DNA of 64,000 nt from Clostridium sp. MD294. Lineage in GTDB: Bacteria; Bacillota; Clostridia; Lachnospirales; Anaerotignaceae. Location of the stretch: NCBI RefSeq assembly GCF_000364165.2, contig NZ_CP097810.1, positions 1,510,130-1,574,129 on the forward strand, written 5' to 3'. Positions 7,899 through 16,468 of the stretch are shown here, in pieces. Below the pieces are notes generated by a model that worked only from the letters and a program-made list of their open reading frames with translations, did not search any database and was not told where the DNA came from. Every line of letters begins with the position of its first letter. Positions within the stretch are counted from its first letter, which is position 1. Both the position numbers and the translations under genes were made by a program.

Positions 7899-7927
7899 AA
7901 TATAACATATAAGGTCATATTTTGCAA
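7899..7927 (-). promoter_or_regulatory. Promoter shared with the gene at 38427
   Basis: Minus strand: -35 TTGCAA (7922-7927), 17 bases, -10 TATATT (7899-7904). The surrounding 45 bp (CATATCATTGCAAAATAT and ATGTTATATTT) recur at 39249-39290 before another gene, in the same relation to it. Confidence 0.6.
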
Positions 7928-7958
7928 TGATATGTCAAAAATAAAATAATTTTATGTG

Positions 7959-7997
7959 AAAATAAAAAAAGCCATCATTGAAAATACAATGATAGCT
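7959..7997 (-). terminator. tRNA-Lys terminator, proximal copy
   Basis: Hairpin AGCTATCATTG / CAATGATGGCT with a seven-T run on the minus strand, 6 bases after the tRNA-Lys 3' end. A second copy is at 7009-7047. Confidence 0.85.
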
Positions 7998-8002
7998 TGA
8001 CA

Positions 8003-8075
8003 TGAGTCACTCGGGGCTCGAACCCGAGACACCTGGATTAAAAGTCCAGTGCTCTACCTGCTGAGCTAGTGACCC
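8003..8075 (-). tRNA. tRNA-Lys (TTT)
   Basis: Cloverleaf on the minus strand: acceptor GGGTCAC/GTGACTC, anticodon stem CTGGA with loop CTTTTAA and anticodon TTT, and T-arm GGGTTCGAGCC. No CCA is encoded. Confidence 0.97.
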
Positions 8076-8087
8076 ACAACGGATATT

Positions 8088-8116
8088 ATTGTAATATATA
8101 ATATTTAAAATGTCAA
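8088..8116 (-). promoter_or_regulatory. tRNA-Lys promoter
   Basis: Minus strand: -35 TTGACA (8111-8116), 17-base spacer, -10 TACAAT (8088-8093), 12 bases before the tRNA. Confidence 0.8.
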
Positions 8117-8179
8117 CACTTTTTTTCAAAAAAATATAAAAATTTTGGGGGGATATTATAATAATATCAAAAAATTGTA

Positions 8180-8217
8180 AATAATCCCTCTATTTATAAT
8201 AGATAGAGGGATTATTT
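8180..8217 (-). terminator. Terminator after the 84-residue gene
   Basis: Long inverted repeat AAATAATCCCTCTAT / ATAGAGGGATTATTT with an 8-base loop, located 42 bases after the stop of the gene at 8259. On the minus strand the T-rich flank is modest. Confidence 0.65.
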
Positions 8218-8258
8218 ATTTCTATTTTATAGTTTATTTTTTAAGTTTTTTCAAATTA

Positions 8259-8513
8259 TTATTTTGGAAACCACTGACAATTATTTTCATTTGTATGTGT
8301 AACAAATTTATCTAATGACTTGTGACTTCTAATATTACGTACTTTTTGAGAAAACTTATCATCATTTCTCTTATCTAAAATTTCCAAATCATCTCCTGAT
8401 GGTTTCATAATTTGTCTTGCTTCATCAATTATTTTATTTGTTCTTATACTAGGTTCATTTCTAATAATCTGTAAAACAACTGGTCTAATTTCTCCTTCTG
8501 AGTAACAACTCAT
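8259..8513 (-). CDS. Small winged-helix-like protein
   Basis: 84 residues. The pattern EIRPVVLQIIRNEP, then LEILDKRNDDKFSQKVRNIRSH, resembles the winged-helix domains attached to some restriction or HNH nucleases, which share a KFSQ-VRN-SH signature; the nuclease part is absent here. It may bind DNA. GATAGGAGATGATAAA precedes the start. It lies downstream of nrdG in the same direction, separated by 28 bases, but there is no functional link I can see. Family assignment is from memory and tentative. Confidence 0.6.
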   Translation of the reverse strand: MSCYSEGEIRPVVLQIIRNEPSIRTNKIIDEARQIMKPSGDDLEILDKRNDDKFSQKVRNIRSHKSLDKFVTHTNENNCQWFPK

Positions 8514-8541
8514 TTTATCATCTCCTATCTATTTTATTTGT

Positions 8542-9054
8542 TTAAAAAGTTATTATATTTTTTTGCCAAAGCACAACGGAATGTTGTAAAAGACTTTTTT
8601 GCACATCTATTGTTCTTTGGTTAGAACTACCTTTAAAATACAATTCTAAAGAACGCAGTTCATATATAAAAGTACCATCAATAAGCACATCTGTAAAATG
8701 AAGCAATTTTTGTATTGCTTTGTCATTTTTAGCAAGTAATTCTTCCCAAGTGTAGCCAGTATATAGCCAAACTGTTAAGCCCATTTTTTTCGCTTCTTGG
8801 GCGAGTATGGAGCAGGGGAGGGGTTGCTCCATAGGTTCGCCACCAGAAAGTGTTATGCCATCTAATAAAGGATTTTGTGCTATCATAGCAATTAAATTTT
8901 CTGTATTTTCTTCATAGCCACCGTTGGGGTCGTGTGTTTGGGGGTTGTGGCAATGAGGACAATGATGAGGGCAGCCTTGTGTAAAAATAGTAAAACGAAT
9001 ACTTTCTCCATCTACTATAGAGTCGTTTACAACACCATTAATTCTAATATTCAT
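8542..9054 (-). CDS. nrdG: Anaerobic ribonucleotide reductase activating protein
   Basis: 170-residue radical SAM activase. The CX3CX2C cluster motif is C28, C32, C35 in GCPHHCPHC, followed by HNPQTHDPNGG and the GGEPMEQP glycine-rich SAM segment. It reduces SAM to place the glycyl radical on NrdD. Its start directly follows the nrdD stop, so the two are one operon with a 1:1 arrangement typical of class III reductases. Confidence 0.96.
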   Translation of the reverse strand: MNIRINGVVNDSIVDGESIRFTIFTQGCPHHCPHCHNPQTHDPNGGYEENTENLIAMIAQNPLLDGITLSGGEPMEQPLPCSILAQEAKKMGLTVWLYTGYTWEELLAKNDKAIQKLLHFTDVLIDGTFIYELRSLELYFKGSSNQRTIDVQKSLLQHSVVLWQKNIITF

Positions 9055-11376
9055 TTATTTTTGTTCTCCGTTTTCAGAAATTGTATGTTTTACTCTGTCA
9101 TGTTCTTCTGCTCTTTTAGCATTGTTAAAGCGGTCAAGTGTGCCTACTAAATAACCAGTAATACGACGTATTCTTTGAAAAGGAATACCATCTTTTTCAC
9201 TTCTGCCACATTTTGGGCAGGTGTCGCCTATAATACCGTTATAACCACATACAGGGTCTCTGTCAACGGGGTGATTGATAGAACCATAACCTATATTTTG
9301 AGATTTCATATAACGAATGATTTTTTCAAAAGCATCTACATTTTGAGTAGGGTCACCATCTAATTCAATATAAGTAATGTGTCCTGCATTGGTAAGAGCA
9401 TGGTAAGGTGCTTCTATTTGTATTTTTTTAAAGGCACTTGTGTTATAATAAACAGGCACATGAAAACTATTTGTATAATATTGTTTATCTGTAATGCCTT
9501 CTAGTATACCAAAACGTTTTTGGTCTAATTTTAAAAATCTGCCAGAAAGTCCTTCTGCTGGTGTAGCAAGTAATGTAAAATTTAGCTTCATTTTTTCAGA
9601 AGCTTCGTCCATACGACGCCTCATATGGCTTATAATGTCTAAACCTAAATTTTGTGCAACTTCACTTTCGCCATGGTGCATACCTATAAGAGATTTTAAA
9701 CATTCTGCTAAGCCTATAAAACCTACAGAAAGTGTACCATGTTTTAACACTTCTCTTACTTCATCATCACGATTTAATTTTTCGCTGTCAATCCAAACAC
9801 CTTCTCCCATGAGAAAAGGGTAGTTGTGTACTTTTTTCTTTGCTTGTATTTCAAAACGTTCTAAAAGTTGCTCTATTACTAAATCAATTTTGCTATCTAA
9901 TTCTTTGTAAAACCAGTCAATATTACCATTAGATAATATAGCAATACGAGGTAAATTGATAGTGGTAAAACTTAAATTTCCTCTACCTGGAGAAACTTCT
10001 TTATTTTTGTCATAGACATTTCCTATTACTCTGGTACGACAGCCCATATAAGCAATTTCTGTTTCTGGAGTACCTTTATAATATTGTAAATTGAAAGGAG
10101 CATCTTGAAATGAAAAATTAGGGAAAAGCCTTTTAGCACTTACACGGCAACTTAAACGAAATAAATCGTAATTTGGTTCTCCCGGATTAAAATTGATGCC
10201 TTCTTTTACTCTAAATATTTGTATAGGAAATATAGGTGTTTCACCATTGCCAAGTCCTACTTCTGTAACAAGCAATAAATTTTTTACTACCATTCTGCCC
10301 TCTGTGGAGGTATCCATACCATAGTTGACAGAAGAAAAAGGTGTTTGTGCTCCTGCTCTGGAGTGCATAGTGTTTAAATTGTGTATCAAAGACTCCATAG
10401 CTTGGTATGTGGCTTTATCTGTTTCTGATAGAGATTTCTTTTTAGAAAAACATTGTGCTTTTTGTATGATTTCATTTGACAAACCTAATGAACAAAGTAA
10501 ATCCGTTTCTTTTTGTGTATAAATTTCATTTTCATCAATAGTAGCACAATATCCTTGTTCTGATAAAGATATTAAGCCATTTTTTACTTCTTCTGCTTTT
10601 TGTATATCTGCCATCAATTCAATAGAGGATACCATATTAGAGTGGTATCTTTTTAAATAGGTTTTTTTGACACCTGGTGCTAAACCATAGTCTAAATTAA
10701 CAATAGCCTGTCCGCCATGTTGGTCGTTTTGATTGGACTGTATAGCAATGCAGGCAAGTGCGGCATAGCTGGCAATGTCATTAGGCTCTCTGACAACACC
10801 ATGCCCTGTAGAAAAACCATTATGAAATAATTTTAATAAATCAATTTGACAGCAAGTAGTAGTAAGTGTATAAAAATCTAAATCATGTATATGTATGTCA
10901 CCATTTTGGTGTGCTTGTGAATGAGCAGTATTTAATACATAACATTCGTAAAAATGTTTTGCACCTTCTGAGCCGTATTTTAACATAGAACCCATAGCAG
11001 TATTACCGTCAATATTAGCGTTTTCTCTTTTTATGTCACTATCATTTACATCTTTATATGTAATATCTTCAAATGTTTTCATCAAACGGCTATTCATATT
11101 ACGTATACGAGTTCTTTCTGCTCTATAAAGTATATACGCTTTTGCCGTGTTAATGTGACCATTTTCGATTAAAACTTTTTCTACAGTATCTTGTATTTGT
11201 TCTACAGAGGGAGACTCCATTTGTAGATGCTCGCAAACTTTTTGTGCCAACTGTAAACAAACAATATCCTCTTTTTTTCCTATTGTAGAAGAAAATGCTT
11301 TTTGTATAGCATTTGCGATTTTGTTAATGTCAAAATGAGCTAGTCTTCCATCTCTTTTTTGAATGGTTGTAATCAT
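9055..11376 (-). CDS. nrdD: Anaerobic (class III) ribonucleoside-triphosphate reductase
   Basis: Start chosen at ATG 11374-11376 (GAAGGAAGGGAA upstream), which puts the ATP-cone domain MITTIQKRDGRLAHFD at the N-terminus; a longer frame to 11445 is less likely. 773 residues. The ATP cone (about 1-90) is for allosteric control. The C-terminal glycyl-radical site is G741 in RRITGYLVG, preceded by the zinc cysteines in CGYNGIIGDTCPKCG. It makes dNTPs from NTPs without oxygen, using formate as reductant in this class. NrdR-like boxes lie over its promoter and nrdR is 1 kb away. Confidence 0.96.
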   Translation of the reverse strand: MITTIQKRDGRLAHFDINKIANAIQKAFSSTIGKKEDIVCLQLAQKVCEHLQMESPSVEQIQDTVEKVLIENGHINTAKAYILYRAERTRIRNMNSRLMKTFEDITYKDVNDSDIKRENANIDGNTAMGSMLKYGSEGAKHFYECYVLNTAHSQAHQNGDIHIHDLDFYTLTTTCCQIDLLKLFHNGFSTGHGVVREPNDIASYAALACIAIQSNQNDQHGGQAIVNLDYGLAPGVKKTYLKRYHSNMVSSIELMADIQKAEEVKNGLISLSEQGYCATIDENEIYTQKETDLLCSLGLSNEIIQKAQCFSKKKSLSETDKATYQAMESLIHNLNTMHSRAGAQTPFSSVNYGMDTSTEGRMVVKNLLLVTEVGLGNGETPIFPIQIFRVKEGINFNPGEPNYDLFRLSCRVSAKRLFPNFSFQDAPFNLQYYKGTPETEIAYMGCRTRVIGNVYDKNKEVSPGRGNLSFTTINLPRIAILSNGNIDWFYKELDSKIDLVIEQLLERFEIQAKKKVHNYPFLMGEGVWIDSEKLNRDDEVREVLKHGTLSVGFIGLAECLKSLIGMHHGESEVAQNLGLDIISHMRRRMDEASEKMKLNFTLLATPAEGLSGRFLKLDQKRFGILEGITDKQYYTNSFHVPVYYNTSAFKKIQIEAPYHALTNAGHITYIELDGDPTQNVDAFEKIIRYMKSQNIGYGSINHPVDRDPVCGYNGIIGDTCPKCGRSEKDGIPFQRIRRITGYLVGTLDRFNNAKRAEEHDRVKHTISENGEQK

Positions 11377-11504
11377 AAAAAAAATTCCCTTCCTTCTTTT
11401 TGTAATTGTCTGTACTATATGTAGTGTTTGGGGAATTAAGAACATATGTTCTTACAAAAAAGTACAATAAGCCATCGCTGTGTTGTGGCGATATTTGTCG
11501 ATAA

Positions 11505-11573
11505 ACACAATATATAGCAATCTATTTATAATAAGCGTATATATATTGTAGTATAGAAAAAGAAATCCGTCAA
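11505..11573 (-). promoter_or_regulatory. nrdDG promoter with two candidate NrdR boxes
   Basis: Minus strand promoter: -35 TTGACG (11568-11573), 17 bases, -10 TACAAT (11545-11550). Two AT-rich 16-bp boxes at 11505-11520 (ACACAATATATAGCAA on the plus strand) and 11535-11550 start 30 bp apart, three helical turns, as expected for tandem NrdR sites. The second covers the -10 box. Repression by NrdR-dATP/ATP is inferred. Confidence 0.6.
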
Positions 11574-11671
11574 TATGACATTTGTGAAATTATGGTAGTA
11601 ATAATGGTAGGAAAGGCGATATATAAGCATATACTGTAAAAATAAAAAATTTTTGTAAGGAGAAAAATAGC

Positions 11672-11935
11672 ATGGAACGTTTTTGTGAATTAAAACAAAA
11701 AGAGGTTATTAATGTTTGTGATGGCTGTAGACTAGGATATGTGACAGATTTAGAATTTGATAGTTGTAATGGAAAAATACTAGCACTAATTATACCAGTA
11801 GAAAATGGGAAAATGTGGAATATATTTGGAGGGGGAAATAGACAATATTATATTCCTTGGAAATGTATTAAAAAAATAGGAGATGACATTATATTGATAG
11901 AGTCTAGTTTAGAAGAATTGCTTCAAGAATGTTAA
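11672..11935 (+). CDS. YlmC/YmxH-family PRC-barrel protein
   Basis: 87 residues, preceded by AAGGAGAAAAATAGC. The pattern LKQKEVINVCDGCRLGYVTDLEFD, ILALIIPV and YYIPWKCIKKIGDDIILI (quoted in short pieces) is that of the PRC-barrel proteins annotated YlmC/YmxH in endospore formers. Their molecular role is poorly defined; a sporulation link is by annotation. It sits directly before nrdR, a common clostridial arrangement, and is divergent from nrdD. Confidence 0.85.
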   Translation: MERFCELKQKEVINVCDGCRLGYVTDLEFDSCNGKILALIIPVENGKMWNIFGGGNRQYYIPWKCIKKIGDDIILIESSLEELLQEC

Positions 11936-12049
11936 AAGTAAAACCATAGTAAAATATGGCAAAAAATGTTGACCAATAAAGGTTTTTTGTATATACTATA
12001 CAATGTATAAATATATAAAAAAACAATAATGGAAGGGAGGGTGTATATT

Positions 12050-12514
12050 GTGAAATGTCCATTTTGTAATCATGAAGATACAAAAGTAATTGATTCAAGA
12101 AGTCAAGAAGAAAATTCTGTAATACGTCGAAGAAGACTGTGTGACAAATGTGGAAAACGTTTTACAACATATGAAAGAATTGATGCCATTCCCGTTACAG
12201 TAATCAAAAAAGATAGCACGAGAGAATTGTTTGATAAAATAAAATTGTTAAATGGCATTATGAAATCCTGCTATAAAAGACCTGTTTCAGTACATCAAAT
12301 GGAGCTTTTGGTGGAGGATATTGAAACGACATTAGTTGGCTCAGGAGAAAGAGAAATCGAAAGCCAAAAAATAGGTGATATGGTAATAGAAAGATTAAAA
12401 GACTTAGATGAGGTTTCTTATGTGCGTTTTGCATCTGTGTATCGCCAATTTACAGATATTGATAAATTCCGTGAAGAACTGGATAAAATGGCAAAAGAAA
12501 AATCAAATGAATAA
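12050..12514 (+). CDS. nrdR: Transcriptional repressor NrdR
   Basis: Start taken as GTG 12050, which follows GGAAGGGAGGG and gives the family N-terminus (M)KCPFCNHEDTKVIDSR; an ATG 7 codons earlier overlaps the binding site. 154 residues. Zinc ribbon cysteines are C3, C6, C31 and C34; an ATP-cone domain follows (about 48-138) and senses dATP/ATP. It should repress nrdDG through the boxes at 11505-11550. A strong terminator follows. Confidence 0.95.
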   Translation: MKCPFCNHEDTKVIDSRSQEENSVIRRRRLCDKCGKRFTTYERIDAIPVTVIKKDSTRELFDKIKLLNGIMKSCYKRPVSVHQMELLVEDIETTLVGSGEREIESQKIGDMVIERLKDLDEVSYVRFASVYRQFTDIDKFREELDKMAKEKSNE

Positions 12515-12518
12515 CAAA

Positions 12519-12551
12519 TAAAACCCCGACAGAAATGTTGTCGGGGTTTTG
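12519..12551 (+). terminator. nrdR terminator
   Basis: Stem AAAACCCCGACA / TGTCGGGGTTTT with a short loop and a T-rich tail. Confidence 0.9.
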
Positions 12552-12563
12552 TTGTATATAAAT

Positions 12564-12628
12564 TTGACAAATGGAAAAAACAGTATTATAATAGCCGATA
12601 TACTTTATTTAAGTAGAGTAATAAAGTA
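12564..12628 (+). promoter_or_regulatory. his operon promoter and downstream palindrome
   Basis: -35 TTGACA (12564-12569), 17-base spacer, -10 TATAAT (12587-12592), a near-consensus sigma-A promoter. Just downstream, TACTTTATT (12601-12609) and AATAAAGTA (12620-12628) form an inverted repeat with perfect 9-base arms where a repressor would block transcription. No His T-box is present. Control by a HisR/YerC-type repressor is inference. Confidence 0.7.
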
Positions 12629-12649
12629 AAAAGAAAGGAAAATATAGCT

Positions 12650-13942
12650 ATGAGAGATAATAAACTTTATACACCTGTGGGTGTAAAAGATATGCTTTTC
12701 AAAGAATGTGATATAAAAAGAAATGTTACACATAAAATAGGAGAAATTTTTAGACGTTTTGGATATGAGCAAGTAGAAACACCTACATTTGAATATATGG
12801 AAGTATTTTCTGATGAAAAATTAGGTGGCACAAAACCCAAAGAAATGTTTCGTTTTTTTGATAGAGATGGCTCTACACTGGCATTGCGTACAGATATGAC
12901 ACCTCCTATTGCCCGTATTGCTTCTACTAATTTTGCAGATAAAAAAGAGGAAGCAATGCGATTTAGCTATTTTGGAAACACATTTCGCTATAATGAGCAG
13001 TATCAGGGAAAACAGAGAGAATTTTATCAGGCAGGTGTAGAACTTTTAGGTATAGATAATGCTGATGCAGATGGAGAAGTGCTTGCAGTGGCAATAAACA
13101 GCTTGTTAGAAGCAGGACTTTCTGATTTTAGAATTATAGTAGGAAATGTAGCATTTTTTAAAGGAATATTACAAGAAACATTGTTATCAGAACAAATTTG
13201 CAAAGAATTACAAATGCGTGTAGCTTATAGAGATTATGTTTCTGTAGAAGAAATTGTAACGAAATATGATATGCCAGAAAATAGCAGACAACTTTTTATA
13301 GAATTGCCTAAATTGGTGGGAACGCTAGAAGTGCTTGCTTATGCCAAAAGACTTACTAAAAATAAAATGGCAAAAAGAGCAATATCTCGTTTACAAGAAT
13401 TGTATCATATATTGCGTTATTATAATATGGAAGAGTATGTAACATTTGATTTAGGTATGGTAGGACAACTAAATTATTATACAGGTATTATATTTAGAGG
13501 ATATGTTGACAATAGTGGCTATAGTATATTGAGTGGAGGTCGCTATGACAATTTAGTAGCACAGTATGGCACAGATATGCCTGCGGTGGGTATGGTGCTA
13601 AAATTAAATGAAATACTTTTTGCTATGCAAAAACAATGTGTTGTAATAGAGGAGAAAAAAGCGAAAACACTTGTAGCATTTTCAGAACAAGGCAGACAAA
13701 CAGCCATACAAATAGCAAATACTTATCGTAGAAGTGGTATGTATGTAGAAATGAGCCTTTTGGGAGAAGATGTTGCTAAAAATATGGCTTATGCACAGTC
13801 AAAACAAATGAGCCATGTGTTGTATTTTGTAGACAGTGATATTGTTAAAGTGATTAGTTTGGCGGACGAAATAGGAGGGTTTACAGTAGAAATTGCTGTA
13901 TCAGAGCTAATATTGCCTAATGTAAAGGAGGAGCAACAATGA
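12650..13942 (+). CDS. hisZ: ATP phosphoribosyltransferase regulatory subunit HisZ
   Basis: 430 residues, a histidyl-tRNA synthetase paralogue. Class II synthetase motif 2 is visible as FRYNEQYQGKQREFYQAGVELLG and motif 3 as YSILSGGRYDNLVAQYG (short pieces quoted), while the anticodon-binding domain is reduced. It has no aminoacylation role; it activates the short form HisG and carries histidine feedback control. The next gene is the short HisG that needs it, overlapping by 4 bases. Confidence 0.93.
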   Translation: MRDNKLYTPVGVKDMLFKECDIKRNVTHKIGEIFRRFGYEQVETPTFEYMEVFSDEKLGGTKPKEMFRFFDRDGSTLALRTDMTPPIARIASTNFADKKEEAMRFSYFGNTFRYNEQYQGKQREFYQAGVELLGIDNADADGEVLAVAINSLLEAGLSDFRIIVGNVAFFKGILQETLLSEQICKELQMRVAYRDYVSVEEIVTKYDMPENSRQLFIELPKLVGTLEVLAYAKRLTKNKMAKRAISRLQELYHILRYYNMEEYVTFDLGMVGQLNYYTGIIFRGYVDNSGYSILSGGRYDNLVAQYGTDMPAVGMVLKLNEILFAMQKQCVVIEEKKAKTLVAFSEQGRQTAIQIANTYRRSGMYVEMSLLGEDVAKNMAYAQSKQMSHVLYFVDSDIVKVISLADEIGGFTVEIAVSELILPNVKEEQQ

Positions 13943-14568
13943 AATATTTAACATTTGCATTAGCAAAAGGAAGACTGGCAGAACAGACAATGAAATTGTT
14001 TGAAGAAATAAATATGCCTTGTGAAGAAATGAAACAAAAAACAAGAAAATTGATATTTGTGAATGAGGCATTAAAATTAAAATTTTTTCTTTCTAAAGCA
14101 AGCGATGTGCCTACTTATGTAGAACATGGAGCAGCAGATGTAGGTATTGTAGGAAAAGATACTATATTAGAAGAAGAAAGAAATTTATATGAAATATTAG
14201 ATTTGTATTTAGGAAAGTGCTTTATGGCAGTAGCAGGAAAACCAGAAATGAAACAAAAATTAAAAACAATGAACAATATTCGTGTAGCATCAAAATACCC
14301 TCATATTGCAAAAGATTATTTTGATAAACAACAAATTACAGTAGAAATTATAAAATTAAATGGCTCTGTGGAATTAGCACCTATTGTAGGGCTTTCAGAT
14401 GTCATAGTGGATATTGTAGAAACAGGCTCAACATTAAAAGCGAATGGTTTGGAAGTGTTGGAACAAATTTGTCCGCTTTCTGCAAGAGTGATTGTTAATA
14501 GAGGTAGTATGAAAATGGAACACAAAAGAATTATGAATATCATAGACAATATGAGAGCAGTACGATAA
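13939..14568 (+). CDS. hisG: ATP phosphoribosyltransferase, catalytic subunit (short form)
   Basis: 209 residues, lacking the C-terminal regulatory domain, which fits dependence on HisZ. It begins TFALAKGRLAEQTMKLFEE and has the phosphate-binding loop VDIVETGSTLKANGLE near residues 156-171. It joins ATP and PRPP, the first step of histidine synthesis. It overlaps hisZ by 4 bases with AAAGGAGGAG as its site, indicating coupled translation. Confidence 0.96.
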   Translation: MKYLTFALAKGRLAEQTMKLFEEINMPCEEMKQKTRKLIFVNEALKLKFFLSKASDVPTYVEHGAADVGIVGKDTILEEERNLYEILDLYLGKCFMAVAGKPEMKQKLKTMNNIRVASKYPHIAKDYFDKQQITVEIIKLNGSVELAPIVGLSDVIVDIVETGSTLKANGLEVLEQICPLSARVIVNRGSMKMEHKRIMNIIDNMRAVR

Positions 14569-14582
14569 GGAGAGAGTAAAAA

Positions 14583-15878
14583 GTGATAACTGTATTAAAA
14601 AATAGTGACAATGAAAAATTACAGCAAATATTATATAGAAATAATACAGAAAAAAAAGAAGCACAAAAAGCAGTAGATGAAATATTATATACTGTAAAAA
14701 CAAAAGGAAATCAAGCACTTTTTGAATATACAAAACAGTTTGATGGCGTTGAAATAACAGAGCAAAATATAAAAGTGACACAACAGGAATTTGAGTATGC
14801 TTATAAACAAGTATCAAAAGAATTAATAAAAGTCATACAAAAAGCATCTCAAAGAATTAGAAATTTTCATCAAAAACAAAAATTAAATAGTTGGTTAGAA
14901 CCTTCTGAAAATGGCGAAATGTTGGGGCAACTGATACGTCCTATTGAAAAAGTAGGTATTTATGTTCCAGGTGGAAAAGCTGCTTATCCTTCTAGTGTGC
15001 TTATGAATGCAGTAACGGCTTCTGTGGCAGGCGTACCACATATTATTATGACAACACCTGCACAAAAAGATGGTAGAGTAGCAGCTACAACATTGGTAGC
15101 AGCAAAAGAGTCAGGTGTAAATGAAGTATATAAAGTAGGGGGAGCACAAGCCATTGCAGCACTTGCCTATGGTACAACCTGTATACCAAAAGTATATAAA
15201 ATATGTGGGCCAGGTAATATTTATGTAGCATTGGCAAAAAAAAGCGTTTATGGACAAGTCAATATTGACTCTGTAGCAGGGCCTAGCGAAATACTTGTCA
15301 TAGCAGATGAAAGTGCCAATGCAGCTTATGTAGCAGCAGATATGCTTTCACAAGCAGAACATGACGAAATGGCAGCAGCAATGCTTGTAACAGACAGTGA
15401 AATATTGGCAGAGAAAGTAAAAAAGGAATTGTATATACAAACAGAAAAATTAGAAAGAAAAGAAATCATACAAAAATCACTTGAAAATTATGGTTTGATA
15501 GTTGTTGTAAAAGATATGAGGCAGGCTTGTGAACTGTCAAATCACATCGCACCAGAACATATGGAAATTTGTACAAAAGCACCTTTTGAATTGTTGCCTT
15601 ATATTAAAAATGCAGGTGCGATATTTTTGGGACACTATACACCAGAACCTTTAGGGGATTATATGGCAGGGCCCAATCATGTATTGCCTACAGCAGGTAC
15701 AGCAAGATTTTTTTCTCCTCTTTCTATAGACGATTTTATAAAAAAATCAAGTATATTGTCATTTAGCAAAGAGGCATTTTTAGAACTGTCTGATGATGTT
15801 ATAACATTTGCAAAAGGAGAAGGTCTGACAGCACACGCAAATGCAGTTGCAATAAGAAAGGAGTATAAAAATATATGA
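14583..15878 (+). CDS. hisD: Histidinol dehydrogenase
   Basis: 431 residues, GTG start 13 bases after hisG with AAGGAGAGAG. Family signatures: IYVPGGKAAYPSSVLMNA, KVGGAQAIAALAYGT, VDSVAGPSEILVIAD-like segment and SQAEHDE with zinc ligands, and the catalytic base region ISNHIAPEHMEI-like NHIAPEHMEICT. It oxidises histidinol to histidine in two NAD-dependent steps in the cytosol. Full length for the family. Confidence 0.97.
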   Translation: MITVLKNSDNEKLQQILYRNNTEKKEAQKAVDEILYTVKTKGNQALFEYTKQFDGVEITEQNIKVTQQEFEYAYKQVSKELIKVIQKASQRIRNFHQKQKLNSWLEPSENGEMLGQLIRPIEKVGIYVPGGKAAYPSSVLMNAVTASVAGVPHIIMTTPAQKDGRVAATTLVAAKESGVNEVYKVGGAQAIAALAYGTTCIPKVYKICGPGNIYVALAKKSVYGQVNIDSVAGPSEILVIADESANAAYVAADMLSQAEHDEMAAAMLVTDSEILAEKVKKELYIQTEKLERKEIIQKSLENYGLIVVVKDMRQACELSNHIAPEHMEICTKAPFELLPYIKNAGAIFLGHYTPEPLGDYMAGPNHVLPTAGTARFFSPLSIDDFIKKSSILSFSKEAFLELSDDVITFAKGEGLTAHANAVAIRKEYKNI

Positions 15879-16465
15879 GAACAGCAGTAATTAAAAGAAA
15901 TACTTATGAAACAAATATTGCATTAAATATTAATATAGATGGCAAAGGAGAAAATAGTATTGATACAGGAGTAGGTTTTTTTGACCATATGTTAACACAT
16001 ATTTCAAAACATGGTTTTATAGATATGCAATTAAAAGCAGAGGGAGATTTATATGTAGATTGTCACCATACTGTAGAAGATGTAGGTATTGTACTGGGGA
16101 AAGCAATAGCACAAGCATTAGGAGATAAAAAGGGTATTAAAAGATATGGTAGTTTTATATTGCCTATGGAAGAAGCACTTGTGTTATGCGCATTAGATAT
16201 TTCTGGAAGGCCCTATTTGGGATATGATGCTACATTTCAAACAGAAAAAATAGGCACTATGGATACACAAATGATAGAAGAATTTTTTAGAGCGGTGTGC
16301 CTTCATGCAGGATTAAATTTACATATCAAAGTGTTTGCGGGAAAAAATGACCATCATATTGCAGAGGCAATGTTTAAAGCATTTGGTAAAGCACTAGACA
16401 TAGCAACAAGCTATGACGAAAGAATAGAAGGGGTACTTTCTACAAAAGGAATGTTGGAGGGATAA
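15875..16465 (+). CDS. hisB: Imidazoleglycerol-phosphate dehydratase
   Basis: 196 residues, monofunctional form without the phosphatase domain found in enterics. Metal-binding motifs: FFDHMLTHISKHG, DCHHTVEDVG, and a second set FFRAVCLHAGLNLHI and NDHHIAEAMFKAFG. It dehydrates imidazoleglycerol phosphate to imidazoleacetol phosphate. The start overlaps the hisD stop by 4 bases. The absence of a fused phosphatase means the histidinol-phosphatase must be encoded elsewhere. Confidence 0.97.
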   Translation: MRTAVIKRNTYETNIALNINIDGKGENSIDTGVGFFDHMLTHISKHGFIDMQLKAEGDLYVDCHHTVEDVGIVLGKAIAQALGDKKGIKRYGSFILPMEEALVLCALDISGRPYLGYDATFQTEKIGTMDTQMIEEFFRAVCLHAGLNLHIKVFAGKNDHHIAEAMFKAFGKALDIATSYDERIEGVLSTKGMLEG

Positions 16466-16468
16466 CAA

